Notes: generated by a model not told the origin, from the letters alone. Shown: positions 47,942 through 57,999, counted from the first letter of the stretch. The stretch: 64,000 nucleotides of DNA from Desulfuromonas sp. KJ2020 (GCF_024197615.1 NZ_JAKUKE010000004.1:1-64000); one strand, 5' to 3'. Translations and numbers: made by a program.

Positions 47942-48608
47942 GATCTTTCGTAGCACCGAAAATCGCACCTTTTCGCCTATCCTCTTTGCCGATTTCGACG
48001 ACTGTAGTGACGCTGGAGTCGATGAGTCTGTCGTCGAGGTGGGGCCGTCTGCAGCCGTAACCGCGGCTCCGGTCCGTCCGGAGGTGCCTTCACCGCCCCC
48101 GGTCGATGTCGAAGCGATGGAAAAAGCCGCCTTCGAGAGAGGGCGTCAGGCTGGCCGGCAGGAAACTGAAGCCCTGCTCGGGCAAAGCGCCCAGGCTTTA
48201 GCCGAAGCGGCCTTGGAGATCAGCCAGCTGCGGGAGTCCCTCCATAAAAGCAGCGTCGAGGACATGCTGCGGCTGGTGATGGCCATCGCCGAGCGGGTGA
48301 TTCATGTCGAAGTGGAAAAGCACAGCGAGATGATCGTCGACGTGATCGAAAGGGCCCTGAAGGCCGCCATCAAGGCCGATGAATACCACATCCGGGTCAA
48401 TCCCCAGGATCTCGCAGTGGTCAAAGAGAAAAAGCCCCTCTTCATCGCCAGCATCAGCGGCCTCAAAAACATCATCTTTGAGGGCGATGCCGCCATCGCC
48501 CGCGGCGGTTGTCTGGTTGAGTCGACCCTCGGGCAGGTGGACGCCACCCTCGAAAGCCAACTGGCCCAGATCCGCCAGCATCTGGCCGAGCAGACAGGCG
48601 GTGAGTAA
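47928..48608 (+). CDS. fliH: Flagellar assembly protein FliH
   Basis: 226 residues. A variable N-terminus is followed by a helical region with the expected GR/AE repeats ([19 protein letters not shown]) and the conserved C-terminal domain ([36 protein letters not shown]). FliH dimers restrain the FliI ATPase. The start lies inside the end of fliG and the last base of its TAA is the first base of fliI. Confidence 0.92.
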   Translation: MSLSKIFRSTENRTFSPILFADFDDCSDAGVDESVVEVGPSAAVTAAPVRPEVPSPPPVDVEAMEKAAFERGRQAGRQETEALLGQSAQALAEAALEISQLRESLHKSSVEDMLRLVMAIAERVIHVEVEKHSEMIVDVIERALKAAIKADEYHIRVNPQDLAVVKEKKPLFIASISGLKNIIFEGDAAIARGGCLVESTLGQVDATLESQLAQIRQHLAEQTGGE

Positions 48609-49933
48609 TGAAAGAACTGGCCGCCTCCATAGAGCACCTTAATCTGCTCCAGGTGCGGGGCAAGGTCACCAAGATCGTCGGCCTGGTGGTGGAGGGCTAT
48701 TGCCCCAACGCCTCTGTCGGCACGCTGTGTGAGCTGACTCCCCTCGATGGCGGCGACCCCGTGCCGGCCGAAGTGGTCGGTTTTCGCGAATCCCGTGCCC
48801 TGCTCATGCCCTTGGGTGAACTGCGCGGTCTGGGGCCGGGCAGCCTCATCCGCGTCTGTCAGAGTTGCGCCTCCATGGAGGTTGGCGAAGAACTGCTCGG
48901 CCGGGTGATCGATGCCATGGGCCAACCGATGGATGGCGGTCCTCCGCTTAATCTCAGCCGGCGCCTGCCCCTTTATGCCCTTCCGCCCGGTCCCATGCAG
49001 CGCAAGAAAATCAACCAGCCCCTCGACCTGGGGGTGCGCGCCATCAACGGCCTGCTCACCTGCGGCATCGGCCAGCGTATGGGCGTCATGGCCGGCTCCG
49101 GGGTGGGCAAGAGCGTGCTGCTGGGGACCATGGCCAAGCACGCCCGCGCCGATGTCAACGTCATTGCTCTGATCGGTGAGCGCGGCCGCGAGGTCATGGA
49201 GTTTATCGAGCGCGACCTGGGTCCGGAAGGCTTGGCCCGCTCCGTGGTCGTCGTCGCCACTTCCGACCAGTCGCCGCTGCTGCGCATGCGCGGGGCCTTC
49301 GTCGCCACCACCATCGCCGAATATTTCTGCGGTCAAGGTCAGGATGTTCTGATGATGATGGATTCGGTCACCCGATTTGCCATGGCCATGCGCGAGGTCG
49401 GTCTGGCCGTCGGCGAGCCGCCCACCACCAAGGGCTACACGCCCTCCGTCTTTGCCATGCTTCCCAAACTGCTCGAACGGGCGGGCAGCTTTGCCGGCTG
49501 CGGCAGTATCACCGCCCTCTATACGGTTTTGGTGGAAGGGGATGACATGAATGAGCCGGTGGCCGATGCCGTCCGTTCCATCCTCGACGGGCATATTGTC
49601 CTGTCCCGCGACCTGGCGGCCAAAAACCACTATCCGGCCATCGATGTCATGGTTTCCGCCAGTCGCGTCATGCGTGAAATTGTCGATCCCGAGCACGTCA
49701 AGCTGGCAGGGCAGCTGCGGGAGATTCTGGCGACCTACCGCGAGGCCGAGGATCTCATCAATATCGGCGCCTACGCCAACGGCAGCAATCCCAAGATCGA
49801 TTATGCCCTGACCCGCATCGAGGCCGTCAACGACTTCCTCTGCCAGGGGATGGACGAGGCCGTGGATCTGGAATCCACTTTGGGCCAGCTCCGTCAGGTC
49901 GTGCTGGATCGTCGACAACAACTGCGGGAGTAA
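48608..49933 (+). CDS. fliI: Flagellar type III export ATPase FliI
   Basis: 441 residues. Walker A is [10 protein letters not shown] (161-170), and Walker B lies around [31 protein letters not shown] and [16 protein letters not shown] are typical of FliI/YscN ATPases. It energises unfolding and export of flagellar proteins together with FliH and FliJ, both encoded beside it. Confidence 0.96.
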   Translation: MKELAASIEHLNLLQVRGKVTKIVGLVVEGYCPNASVGTLCELTPLDGGDPVPAEVVGFRESRALLMPLGELRGLGPGSLIRVCQSCASMEVGEELLGRVIDAMGQPMDGGPPLNLSRRLPLYALPPGPMQRKKINQPLDLGVRAINGLLTCGIGQRMGVMAGSGVGKSVLLGTMAKHARADVNVIALIGERGREVMEFIERDLGPEGLARSVVVVATSDQSPLLRMRGAFVATTIAEYFCGQGQDVLMMMDSVTRFAMAMREVGLAVGEPPTTKGYTPSVFAMLPKLLERAGSFAGCGSITALYTVLVEGDDMNEPVADAVRSILDGHIVLSRDLAAKNHYPAIDVMVSASRVMREIVDPEHVKLAGQLREILATYREAEDLINIGAYANGSNPKIDYALTRIEAVNDFLCQGMDEAVDLESTLGQLRQVVLDRRQQLRE

Positions 49934-49954
49934 CCACCCCCGCGAGGTGCCGTC

Positions 49955-50389
49955 ATGAAGCCGTTCAAGCTCGAATCCGTCCTGAACTATCGCCGTATTC
50001 TCGAAAGCCAGGCCCAACAGCAACTGGCGGAAGCTTTTGACCGGGAGGCTGCCCTCATTACCGAAATCAATTGCGAGGAGGAGGAGCTGCGCCAGCTATA
50101 CAGTGAGCGGGAACAGCGCCAGCAGGTGGGGATGTCGGTGCACGAGATGCAGTTGTACGAAACCCGTATCAGTCACCAGGTTCAGCAGTTGGCGGCCCTC
50201 GTCGATGCCCTGGACCTCTGCCGGGACGCCATTGCCGCCTGTCGGGAAAAACTGTGCGAGGCCAGCCGCGAAAAAAAGCTGATGGAAAAAGTCAAAGAAA
50301 AACATCTGCAGGAACAGCAGCAGGCCATGAACCGCCGGGAGGCCAAAGACCTTGACGAACTGGCCGTTCTTTATCATTCCAAGGATTAA
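49955..50389 (+). CDS. fliJ: Flagellar export chaperone/stalk protein FliJ
   Basis: 144 residues, almost entirely coiled coil (FKLESVLNYRRILESQAQQQ start, KKLMEKVKEKHLQEQQQAMN end), as expected for FliJ, the stalk inserted in the FliI ring. It starts 21 bp after fliI and ends 3 bp before the next gene. Confidence 0.9.
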   Translation: MKPFKLESVLNYRRILESQAQQQLAEAFDREAALITEINCEEEELRQLYSEREQRQQVGMSVHEMQLYETRISHQVQQLAALVDALDLCRDAIAACREKLCEASREKKLMEKVKEKHLQEQQQAMNRREAKDLDELAVLYHSKD

Positions 50390-50392
50390 GTC

Positions 50393-50905
50393 ATGAAGAA
50401 TCTCCGCCTATTACCCGTTCTATTCGCCTGTTTGACTGCCCCCCTGTTCCTCGAACCCTCTCTGCTCTGGGCCCAGACCGAATCTCTGGCCCTGCAGCCG
50501 ATCCAGTCCGTTGAAGAGCGTCGGATCCTCCTCTCCCTGCAGGAAGAACGGACCCGTCTGGAGGAAAGGGATCGCCAGCTCGACCAGCGTGAAATGGAAC
50601 TAAAGTCTTTGCAGGCGGAGGTCGATAAGAAGCTGGACGAGTTGAATGTTTTGCGTCAGCAGTTCGAACAGCTGCTGGCTGAACGGGAGAACCGCGAAGC
50701 TGAGCGTCTTGGGGAGTTGAGCCTGATGTACGAAAAAATGGATCCCGTCAAGGCCGCGGCCATCATCTCGACTCTTGATGAAGAACTGGCCATCGGCATT
50801 CTGGCCGGGATGCGCAAAAAATCGGCGGGCAAACTGCTCAACAACATGGAACGGAAGAAGGCGGCCAGCCTAAGCCGCCGTTTCAGCAGCATCGAACCGG
50901 AGTAA
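50393..50905 (+). CDS. motE: MotE-like exported coiled-coil protein
   Basis: 170 residues. A signal peptide or anchor (LRLLPVLFACLTAPLFLEPS) precedes a coiled coil (about 30-105, ERTRLEERDRQLDQREMELK) and a C-terminal MgtE-N-like segment: YEKMDPVKAAAIISTLDEEL, AIGILAGMRKKSAGKLL. This matches MotE family proteins, which chaperone MotC or stabilise stators in other bacteria. Here it lies between fliJ and fliK. Name by family resemblance. Confidence 0.78.
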   Translation: MKNLRLLPVLFACLTAPLFLEPSLLWAQTESLALQPIQSVEERRILLSLQEERTRLEERDRQLDQREMELKSLQAEVDKKLDELNVLRQQFEQLLAERENREAERLGELSLMYEKMDPVKAAAIISTLDEELAIGILAGMRKKSAGKLLNNMERKKAASLSRRFSSIEPE

Positions 50906-50967
50906 TCGCCGGTTTTGCAGGGCCCCCTGTCCGCAGGGGAATGTCAAAAGGAAAGGAGGTGAATACG

Positions 50968-52263
50968 ATGATGAACATGATGCCTATGGCAACAATGACC
51001 AGTCAGCCCATGCCAGGGCGGGTCAGCGGCAGCAAGGAACAGCCGGCCGGAGATTTTCTCCCTTTTCTGCAACAGGCGCAGGGGGAGGGGCTCGCCTGGA
51101 ACGGCAACGACGCCTCCCAAGAGCTGTTGGCGGCGATGCTGGCTGCCGGACTGGGGATGGTTCCAACGCGCGGGTCGAGTGAAGCTCTTTTCCCAATGCC
51201 GCAGCAGGGGAACCTGCCCATCGGTGACGGCTCCATGCTGCCAGGTCAAAACGCTCTGGCCATGGACGGTTCGCAACTGCAGAATCCCCTTGTCTTTTCC
51301 CGTCAGGAACTGAAGGCGGCTGAGGGAGCCGGGCCGTTTCAGGGCAAGGGTGCAGACATGGCTGGGGCGGACCTGTCTAACCAGGAGGCCGACTTTGACC
51401 TGAAGATGCTCATGGCCAAAGCCGATGGCAAATCGACAGAGACAACCGGTGGCGAAGGAAGGGGGGCTGCCCCCCTGTCTGACAGCCGTTTCGCCGAAAT
51501 CCTCGGCGTCAAACCCGTGGAGGTCAAACCTGAAACGGTGGTGCCGAACAAGGATGCCGCCGGAAGCTCGGCCCTGCGTCTGGCTCAAAACGGCCAGATC
51601 GAAGAAGCCGCCGCGGAACCGACACTGTCTTTGGATGCTACTGCCGACGAGTCTGGAGAAGTTTCGGAACTTTCTCTCGGCCACAAGTCGACCGCTGCTG
51701 GCGAGATCGACGGATTTACCCACAAGGGTCAGGACCCTCTGCTGGCCGACACCGGCCGCTCCCAGCAGGCTCCGGTTACGGGCTCTGAGAGCAAAGGACC
51801 CGAAGTCCGGCTGAACTCGGGCATGGTGATCAGCGAAAACCGCATCGTCGAGCAGACAATTGACAAATTCGCGGTGAACCAGGCCAAAGAAACCGGCAGC
51901 GTCACTCTGCGTCTGCACCCGGAAGAATTGGGGCAGGTCAAGGTGGAACTGGTGATGGACAAGGATAGTGTCCGTGCCCATCTGCATGCGCAGAGCCAGC
52001 AGGTTCAGGAAGTGCTCGAACGTCACCTGCCGCGTCTGCGCGATGCCCTCGAACAACAGGGCCTGAAGATCGACCAGCTGCAGGTCAGCGTCGATTCTCA
52101 GCATAACGGCAACCGGGGAGCATTTCAGCAGCACGAGCAGCAAAGTTTCGCCGGACACCAGAAAATGCCCGCTACCTTGGCGGGATATAAGGGGACACCG
52201 GCAGAAGCACCTTCAGCTCAACCCATGGCTCGACAGGGCTCGGGATTGAGTCTGAGAATCTGA
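50968..52263 (+). CDS. fliK: Flagellar hook-length control protein FliK
   Basis: 431 residues. The N-terminal and middle parts are low-complexity Gln/Gly/Ala-rich, as usual for FliK. The conserved C-terminal domain is seen in [20 protein letters not shown] and [20 protein letters not shown]. It measures the hook and switches export specificity. ATG 50968 follows a full AAAGGAGGTGA at 8 nt, so the upstream in-frame ATG 50941 is rejected. Confidence 0.88.
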   Translation: MMNMMPMATMTSQPMPGRVSGSKEQPAGDFLPFLQQAQGEGLAWNGNDASQELLAAMLAAGLGMVPTRGSSEALFPMPQQGNLPIGDGSMLPGQNALAMDGSQLQNPLVFSRQELKAAEGAGPFQGKGADMAGADLSNQEADFDLKMLMAKADGKSTETTGGEGRGAAPLSDSRFAEILGVKPVEVKPETVVPNKDAAGSSALRLAQNGQIEEAAAEPTLSLDATADESGEVSELSLGHKSTAAGEIDGFTHKGQDPLLADTGRSQQAPVTGSESKGPEVRLNSGMVISENRIVEQTIDKFAVNQAKETGSVTLRLHPEELGQVKVELVMDKDSVRAHLHAQSQQVQEVLERHLPRLRDALEQQGLKIDQLQVSVDSQHNGNRGAFQQHEQQSFAGHQKMPATLAGYKGTPAEAPSAQPMARQGSGLSLRI

Positions 52264-52286
52264 CAGAAAGGAGGCAAGTCAAAATA

Positions 52287-52955
52287 ATGGCAGATATCAG
52301 CAGCATTAACAGTACAACCAGCACGTCTGGCTTTTCCAGCCTGACCGGCAACACTCTGGGCAAGGATGATTTTCTCAAGCTCCTGGTGGCCCAGTTGCAG
52401 AATCAGGATCCGCTCAACCCGCAGGACGCCACCGAGTTCACGGCCCAGATGGCCCAGTTCAGCTCCCTGGAACAGCTTATCGGTATCAACGAAGGGATTG
52501 GCGGCTTGTCGGCGGCTAGCGGCGAAGTGGAAAAACTCTCGGCCCTGACCCTTATTGGCAAGGACATCGTGGCCAATTCTGCGGGCTTCCAGCTCGGCGA
52601 AGGGGGCAGCCTCGATGGCCGCATCGGTTATCGTCTGACTGCCGCCGCCGCCGAAGTGAACGTGGCCGTGGTCAACGCCAACGGCCAGGCCGTAGCCACC
52701 ATCCCCTCCCTCGGCACCACTGTCGGCGAGCATTTCGTCAGCTGGGACGGTCGTGACGCCAGCGGTCAATCGCTGCCCGCCGGCCAGTATTACCTCGCGG
52801 TCATGGCGACCGACGGCAATGGGGATACCCTGCAGACGACCCCCCTGGTGGCCGGAACGATCGCCGGGGTCGATTTTGACGCCAAGGGGAGCCGCCTTTA
52901 CAGTGCCATAGGTGAGTTCCGCATGAGCGACGTGACCTCGGTGCGGGAGATCTAG
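52287..52955 (+). CDS. flgD: Flagellar hook-capping protein FlgD
   Basis: 222 residues. The conserved N-terminal export region reads [20 protein letters not shown], then [20 protein letters not shown]. The rest holds the FlgD Ig-like/Tudor domains, with [20 protein letters not shown]. It caps the growing hook while FlgE subunits add. A GAAAGGAGG site precedes the ATG by 11 nt. Confidence 0.95.
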   Translation: MADISSINSTTSTSGFSSLTGNTLGKDDFLKLLVAQLQNQDPLNPQDATEFTAQMAQFSSLEQLIGINEGIGGLSAASGEVEKLSALTLIGKDIVANSAGFQLGEGGSLDGRIGYRLTAAAAEVNVAVVNANGQAVATIPSLGTTVGEHFVSWDGRDASGQSLPAGQYYLAVMATDGNGDTLQTTPLVAGTIAGVDFDAKGSRLYSAIGEFRMSDVTSVREI

Positions 52956-52957
52956 TC

Positions 52958-53350
52958 ATGAGCGACAAGGTCTTTCTCTATCCCCGACCGATTCTCCCCC
53001 CAACGACTCCGGCAACGCGGTCGCCGGAAAAAGCAGGTGGACATCTTAAAGGACCTTCTTTTGACCAGGTTCTGCAGCAACAACTGGAACCAAGCTCATC
53101 CCTGCGGTTTTCCAAACATGCGCTGAGTCGCATGGAAAGTCGAGGCATCCAGCTGAGTCCGGAAGCCATGAACCGTCTGGAAGAGGCGGTCAAAACAGTG
53201 GACGCCAAGGGCAGCCGCGATTCCCTGGTGCTGCTCGACCAGACGGCCATGGTGGTCAGCGTCAAGAACAGCACCGTAGTGACGGTGGTCGACAGGGACA
53301 GCCTCAAAGGCAACGTCTTTACCAACATTGACAGCGCGATTATCGCTTAA
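52958..53350 (+). CDS. Flagellar operon protein of TIGR02530 type
   Basis: 130 residues. The recognisable core is LRFSKHALSRMESRGIQLSP through LVLLDQTAMVVSVKNSTVVT and the terminal NVFTNIDSAIIA, which is the small protein regularly found between flgD and flgE (TIGR02530). Its biochemical role is not established; the position points to hook assembly. Starts 2 bp after flgD. Confidence 0.85.
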   Translation: MSDKVFLYPRPILPPTTPATRSPEKAGGHLKGPSFDQVLQQQLEPSSSLRFSKHALSRMESRGIQLSPEAMNRLEEAVKTVDAKGSRDSLVLLDQTAMVVSVKNSTVVTVVDRDSLKGNVFTNIDSAIIA

Positions 53351-53379
53351 CTGAACCGGTCCTCACCGAGGAGGTTCAC

Positions 53380-53405
53380 GGAAAGCCAACCGACTGCGGC
53401 TTTCC
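53380..53405 (+). repeat. Hairpin before flgE
   Basis: GGAAAGCC pairs with GGCTTTCC (53380-53387, 53398-53405) around a 10-nt loop, just ahead of the AAGGAGG of flgE. With no T-tract it is more likely an mRNA processing or stability element than a terminator; flgE is highly expressed. Confidence 0.4.
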
Positions 53406-53422
53406 CTCAAGGAGGATAAATC

Positions 53423-54673
53423 ATGGGTATCTCAAGCTCTCTTTATGCCGGCATCAGCGGTCTCAACGCCAATGGCAACGCCATGAGCGTCATCGGCAAC
53501 AATCTGGCCAACACCAATACGGTTGGTTTCAAATCGGGGCGCACGGTCTTCGCTGACATGCTCTCCAGTTCGATATCCGGCAGCGGCGGCACCTCCCAGG
53601 TCGGCCGCGGCGTCACCCTGTCGACGGTGGACAACATCTTCTCCCAGGGCACCTTCGAGACGACCGAGTCCAATACGGACCTGGCCCTGGAAGGCGAAGG
53701 CTTCTTCGTGGTCTCGGCGCCCGGTTCCGAGGAAAATCTCTACACCCGGGCCGGCGCTTTCGGCTTCGACAAACAGGGTTACCTGGTCAATCCCGAGGGC
53801 TACCGCGTACAGGGTTATCCCTATGACGTGGATGGCACCACCCTGCTTTCGACTCTGGAAGATATCCGGGTCGATGGCACCTCCACGGTACCGGCGCAGG
53901 CGACCACCGAAATGACCCTGAGCAACAACCTCGATTCCAATTCCACCATTATTGGGGCCTTTGACCTGACCGACCCCCAGGGAACATCCAACTATTCCAG
54001 TTCCATCCAAGCCTATGACACCCTGGGCAACAGCCATCTCCTGACCACGTATTTCACCAAAACGGCTGACAATAACTGGAGCTGGAATACCGTGGCCCTT
54101 TCCAGCGAGGTAACGGCACCTGCCACCACACCGCTGGTCTCCGTCGGGTCAGGGACCTTCACCTTCAACACAGATGGCACCTTGACGGCACCGGCTACCG
54201 GAACCTTGACCTTGCCGGCCTGGCTCGGCGGCTCTGCGGCTGGACTGCCCGTAGACATCAACTTCAATGCCACCCAGTACGCTCGCGATTCCTCCACGGT
54301 CGGCCAGGAACAGGACGGCTATGCGGCCGGTGACCTCGTCAAGGTGGCAATCGAGTCCTCCGGCGACGTGGTGGCGAGCTATACCAATGGCGAACGCATC
54401 TCCGTCGCTCGCATCGGCCTGGCCCGGTTCGCCAACATAGGCGGCCTGTTCAAGGAAGGGGGCAACCTCTACTCGGCGACGACCGCCTCGGGGCTGCCCA
54501 GCGACGCGGCGGCCAGCACCAAGATCTTCACCAACTCCCTGGAGCAGTCCAATGTCGACATGGGACTGGAATTCGTCAAGATGATCACCACCCAGCGCGG
54601 CTTTCAGGCAAATTCCAAGATCATCACCACGACGGATGAAATGCTGGCCGAACTGATCAATCTCAAACGATAG
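53423..54673 (+). CDS. flgE: Flagellar hook protein FlgE
   Basis: 416 residues. The N-terminal rod/hook signature is SSLYAGISGLNANGNAMSVI and NNLANTNTVGFKSGRTVF; the C-terminal helix has SNVDMGLEFVKMITTQRGFQ and ITTTDEMLAELINLKR. The middle part (TYFTKTADNNWSWN and others) forms the exposed hook domains. It ends the first flagellar block and is followed by a strong terminator. Confidence 0.95.
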   Translation: MGISSSLYAGISGLNANGNAMSVIGNNLANTNTVGFKSGRTVFADMLSSSISGSGGTSQVGRGVTLSTVDNIFSQGTFETTESNTDLALEGEGFFVVSAPGSEENLYTRAGAFGFDKQGYLVNPEGYRVQGYPYDVDGTTLLSTLEDIRVDGTSTVPAQATTEMTLSNNLDSNSTIIGAFDLTDPQGTSNYSSSIQAYDTLGNSHLLTTYFTKTADNNWSWNTVALSSEVTAPATTPLVSVGSGTFTFNTDGTLTAPATGTLTLPAWLGGSAAGLPVDINFNATQYARDSSTVGQEQDGYAAGDLVKVAIESSGDVVASYTNGERISVARIGLARFANIGGLFKEGGNLYSATTASGLPSDAAASTKIFTNSLEQSNVDMGLEFVKMITTQRGFQANSKIITTTDEMLAELINLKR

Positions 54674-54694
54674 GCGAAAGGCGGCCGGTTTCGT

Positions 54695-54708
54695 GTCAAA
54701 ATTATGAC
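54695..54708. promoter_or_regulatory. GTCA-N6-TGAC palindrome (FleQ-like box 2)
   Basis: GTCAAAATTATGAC, with its centre 106 bp upstream of the -24 GG of the motA sigma-54 promoter, almost the same spacing as box 1 to its promoter. The flgE terminator lies between this box and the promoter, which does not matter for a DNA enhancer site. Confidence 0.6.
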
Positions 54709-54712
54709 CAGA

Positions 54713-54746
54713 GGAGCAGCCACCCGGTGGCTGCTCCTTTTTTTTA
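54713..54746 (+). terminator. Rho-independent terminator after flgE
   Basis: GGAGCAGCCA pairs with TGGCTGCTCC (54713-54737) around a CCCGG loop, followed by a run of nine T. It separates the flgE block from motA. Confidence 0.92.
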
Positions 54747-54804
54747 AGGGCCTTTTTGCTGGTGTTTTGGGCCTTCAGCCGGTGACCGGCCTTTAAAGGT
54801 GCTG

Positions 54805-54822
54805 CTGGCATGTATTGTGCTA
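54805..54822 (+). promoter_or_regulatory. Sigma-54 (-24/-12) promoter of motA and the export-gate block
   Basis: CTGGCATGTATTGTGCTA has GG at 54807-54808 and GC at 54819-54820 with ten bases between; it differs from consensus mainly by GTGC for TTGC. Start of transcription would be near 54832, 48 bp before motA. Confidence 0.72.
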
Positions 54823-54879
54823 TTGCAGGTGTCTGCAGGTTCTGTACGGAATTAACTTCAATCCTCTGAGGGTCAAGAG

Positions 54880-55650
54880 ATGGATCTGTCAACCATTCTC
54901 GGAATAATGGCGGCCTTCGCCCTGATGATCTCAGCAATCATGATGGGCGGCTCCATCTTTCTGTTCATCAACATTCCGTCGGTCGTTATTGTGCTGGGTG
55001 GAACTATCGGTGCCACCCTGGTGCATTATCCCTTCAAAAATGTATTCCGGGCTTTTGCGGTTCTCAAAAAAGCCTTTTTTCACCAAAGCGAATCTCCCAA
55101 CGAGATCATTTCACGCCTGATCACGCTGGCTACCAAAGCCCGCAAGGAAGGCATTTTGTCCCTGCAGATGGCCATGTACGACATCGAAGACGCCTTCTTT
55201 CTCAAGGGGCTGCAGATGGCTGTCGACGGACAGGAGCCCGAAACCCTCAAGGAGATGCTCGACCGGGAGATCGAATATATTCAGGAGCGTCACGAAGATG
55301 GGGCCGACATTTTTTTGGCTATGGGCACCTACGCCCCGGCCATGGGAATGATTGGCACCCTCATCGGCCTGGTGCAGATGCTGCAGACCATGGACGACCC
55401 ATCCACCATCGGGCCGGCCATGGCCGTGGCCCTATTGACGACCTTTTACGGTGCCGTTATCGCCAACGTCATCTGCATCCCCGTGGCCGGCAAGCTCAAG
55501 AACCGTTCCCAGTCGGAGGTGCTGCTCAAAACCCTCATCGCCGAAGGAATGAAATCGATCCTGGTCGGTGAAAACCCCCGTATCATGGAGCAGAAACTGC
55601 ACGCTTTCGTGGCCCCCCAGCTTCGAGAGAGCAACTTCAACAAAAAGTAA
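54880..55650 (+). CDS. motA: Flagellar stator protein MotA
   Basis: 256 residues with four membrane helices: the first two at the N-terminus (MAAFALMISAIMMGGSIFLF and SVVIVLGGTIGATLV), the last two around AMGTYAPAMGMIGTLIGLVQ and AVALLTTFYGAVIANVICIP, the latter with the conserved Pro. The cytoplasmic loop carries charged residues for contact with FliG. With MotB it conducts ions and drives rotation. ATG follows GAGGGTCAAGAG. Confidence 0.94.
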   Translation: MDLSTILGIMAAFALMISAIMMGGSIFLFINIPSVVIVLGGTIGATLVHYPFKNVFRAFAVLKKAFFHQSESPNEIISRLITLATKARKEGILSLQMAMYDIEDAFFLKGLQMAVDGQEPETLKEMLDREIEYIQERHEDGADIFLAMGTYAPAMGMIGTLIGLVQMLQTMDDPSTIGPAMAVALLTTFYGAVIANVICIPVAGKLKNRSQSEVLLKTLIAEGMKSILVGENPRIMEQKLHAFVAPQLRESNFNKK

Positions 55651-55677
55651 CGATGGCTTGGCATTAAGGAAGGCAAC

Positions 55678-56418
55678 GTGGCGAAGAAACCCAAAAAAAA
55701 GCAAGAAGGAGCCCCCGCCTGGATGGTCACCTACAGTGACCTGGTGACGCTGCTGCTGACCTTCTTCGTGCTGCTGTTGTCTATGGCCAGTATGGACCGC
55801 ATCAAGTTCAGTGCGGCGTCAAACTCCCTGAAGGGGGCTTTCGGTATTATGGGGGGGAAGCAGCAGACGGAGATCGCCCCACCCGCCATCATCGATTTTT
55901 CGCCCATTGACGACGATATGTTCCAGCGGGTCTACAAGAGGATTCTGGAACAGCTCAACCGCTTGCGTCTGGACAAGACCATCACGCTGGTCAAGGACCG
56001 GGGTGCGATTGTCCTGCGGGTCAACGAGGCGATCCTCTTCGATGTCGGCCAGACAGAGGTCAAACCCGCGGCCTATCCGGTGCTGCGCAAAGTGGCGGAC
56101 ATGGTGCGTCCCTTGCCCATGCAGCTGCGTGTGGAAGGGCATACCGATGATGTTCCCGTTGCTTCCGGCCAGCGAACCAACTGGGACATTTCGGTGCAGC
56201 GGGCCGTGTCGGTTCTTAAATTTCTGCAGCAGGAAGATCTCTTCCCCCTCGATCGCATGGCTGCCGTGGGCTATGGTGAGCAGAAGCCTCTCGCCCCCAA
56301 TGACTCGGACGAAAACCGCGCCCTGAATCGGCGTGTCGAATTTGTGTTGGAAAGCATGGGCAAGCATCAGGAAAAGCTGCCCTATCTTATTGACGCTAAA
56401 GATCAGATGCCTTTTTGA
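55678..56418 (+). CDS. motB: Flagellar stator protein MotB
   Basis: 246 residues. One membrane helix (about 14-38) contains the ion-binding Asp21 in TYSDLVTLLLTFFVLLLSMA, and an OmpA-type peptidoglycan-binding domain (about 110-240) has VEGHTDDVPVASG and NWDISVQRAVSV. GTG start with AAGGAAGGCAAC ahead of it. It anchors the stator to the cell wall. Confidence 0.93.
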   Translation: MAKKPKKKQEGAPAWMVTYSDLVTLLLTFFVLLLSMASMDRIKFSAASNSLKGAFGIMGGKQQTEIAPPAIIDFSPIDDDMFQRVYKRILEQLNRLRLDKTITLVKDRGAIVLRVNEAILFDVGQTEVKPAAYPVLRKVADMVRPLPMQLRVEGHTDDVPVASGQRTNWDISVQRAVSVLKFLQQEDLFPLDRMAAVGYGEQKPLAPNDSDENRALNRRVEFVLESMGKHQEKLPYLIDAKDQMPF

Positions 56419-56439
56419 AACAGATAAGGGAGTAAGCGT

Positions 56440-56949
56440 ATGGCCAAAAAAGACGCGGAACAGACAGAACAGCCCGAAGGGAAGAAAAGCAAACTGACCC
56501 TGATCCTGGCCATTGTGGGCGGAGTGATCCTGCTCGGCGGGGTTGGGGTCGGCGCCTATTTCCTGGGGGCCAATGGGCAGGAACAGACGCCTGCTGGCGA
56601 AGTCGCCGAATCGTCGGCGCCGGCCAAAAAAGCCCAGGCCGGGAAGGTCGGTCCCATGGTCGATATTTCGGGATTCATTATCAATATCCTCGATCGGGAC
56701 GAGATCCGCTATCTCAAGGCCGCTATCACCCTGGAGGCGGACAGCGAAGCAGGCGCCCTGGAATTGCAGGAACGACAGGCCCAGGTGCGCGACGCGATCC
56801 TGTTGCTCATCGGCAACAAGACCTTCGACGAGTTGCGCGACCTGCAGGGCAAGATGCAGCTGCGCTCCGAGCTGATCACCCAGGTCAACACCCTGCTGCA
56901 GCAAGGGCAGGTCAAGAACATCTACTTTACCGACTTCGTCGTTCAGTAA
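56440..56949 (+). CDS. fliL: Flagellar basal-body protein FliL
   Basis: 169 residues. Acidic/basic N-terminus, one membrane helix (LTLILAIVGGVILLGGVGVG), and a periplasmic domain with PMVDISGFIINILD and LRSELITQVNTLLQQGQVKN, ending YFTDFVVQ, the typical FliL terminus. FliL rings support stator units. It lies between motB and fliM. Confidence 0.92.
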   Translation: MAKKDAEQTEQPEGKKSKLTLILAIVGGVILLGGVGVGAYFLGANGQEQTPAGEVAESSAPAKKAQAGKVGPMVDISGFIINILDRDEIRYLKAAITLEADSEAGALELQERQAQVRDAILLLIGNKTFDELRDLQGKMQLRSELITQVNTLLQQGQVKNIYFTDFVVQ

Positions 56950-56985
56950 TGGCTGCCCGCCGGGCATAGCAGCAAGGGGTCCTTC

Positions 56986-57999
56986 GTGGAACGCATCCTG
57001 ACCAAAGACGAAATAGCCGAACTCCTCTCGGCCGTGCGCGACGGGGATATCGATACCGAGCTCGACGCGGAGGAGTCGCCGCAGCAGAAGCGGGCCGTCA
57101 GCCGGGTCGACCTGATCGGCGCCGGGGGGGCGGGTCGCTACCGCATCAACAATTTCGACATTATCCTCGATGCCTTTACCCGCAACTACAGCCTGTCCCT
57201 CTCCAGTCGCCTGCAACGGTCGGTGACCATCAAACGGGGCAAGCTCGATTACCTGGAATTCGATCCCTTTATCCAGCAGCTCGGTGACCACAACGCCATC
57301 GGGGTCATCAAGCTTGACCCTCTCAAGAGCGCCGGCCTGTTCATATTTGATGGTTCCCTGTCCTTCTCCTTCCTGGAGGCCATGCTCGGTGGCTCCTCCG
57401 ATGTCAAACCCGTCGCCCTGTCCCGCGCGCTGACCGCCATTGAGATGAATGTGCTGCGCGGATTGATGCTCGATGCCTGCGGCGACATGCAGAAAGCTTT
57501 CCGGCCCCTCGAAGAGTTGACGGCGACCCTGGTCAACATCGAAGCGAGTTCGCGCATGGTCAACATCGTGGCGCCTGATACGGATGTCATGGTCGCCGAA
57601 TTCGACGTCACCGTCGACAAGACGCCCGGCAAAATCACCCTGATGATCCCCTTCTTTTCGCTGGAGCCTTTCCGCGAGAAGCTCAAGGACGGCATCCTCG
57701 CCATCACCTCCCTGCGGGGAGACGACTGGAAATCAACCCTGCAGAGCGACCTGGCCCGCCTGAAAACCAGTGTCACCGGCCAGTTCGCCGAGGTATCCCT
57801 GTCGGTTCGGGATATTCTGAATTTCCAGGTCGGCGATATTATCGATCTGGGCTGTGAACCGAACAGCCCCATCCGCCTGCTGGTGGAAAATAAACCCAAA
57901 TTCGAGGGCATGGTCGGCGCGCGCAACGGCAAGAAAGCGGTTCGCGTCACCAGCCGGATTATCCCAGAGGGAGTGCACGATGGAAAAGACAGAGAATAA
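56986..57999 (+). CDS. fliM: Flagellar motor switch protein FliM
   Basis: 337 residues. N-terminal LTKDEIAELLSAV is similar to the CheY-P-binding segment (usually LSQxEIDxLL). The middle CheC-like domain has RALTAIEMNVLRGLMLDACG and LVNIEASSRMVNIVAPDTDV, and the C-terminal SpoA domain has VSLSVRDILNFQVGDIIDLG. GTG start after AAGGGG. The last 20 bases overlap fliN. Confidence 0.94.
   Translation: MERILTKDEIAELLSAVRDGDIDTELDAEESPQQKRAVSRVDLIGAGGAGRYRINNFDIILDAFTRNYSLSLSSRLQRSVTIKRGKLDYLEFDPFIQQLGDHNAIGVIKLDPLKSAGLFIFDGSLSFSFLEAMLGGSSDVKPVALSRALTAIEMNVLRGLMLDACGDMQKAFRPLEELTATLVNIEASSRMVNIVAPDTDVMVAEFDVTVDKTPGKITLMIPFFSLEPFREKLKDGILAITSLRGDDWKSTLQSDLARLKTSVTGQFAEVSLSVRDILNFQVGDIIDLGCEPNSPIRLLVENKPKFEGMVGARNGKKAVRVTSRIIPEGVHDGKDRE

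Noticed and set aside
48302-50023. 573-codon minus-strand frame opposite fliH/fliI
   Set aside because: His/Gln/Gly-rich shadow translation; fliI on the plus strand is certain.
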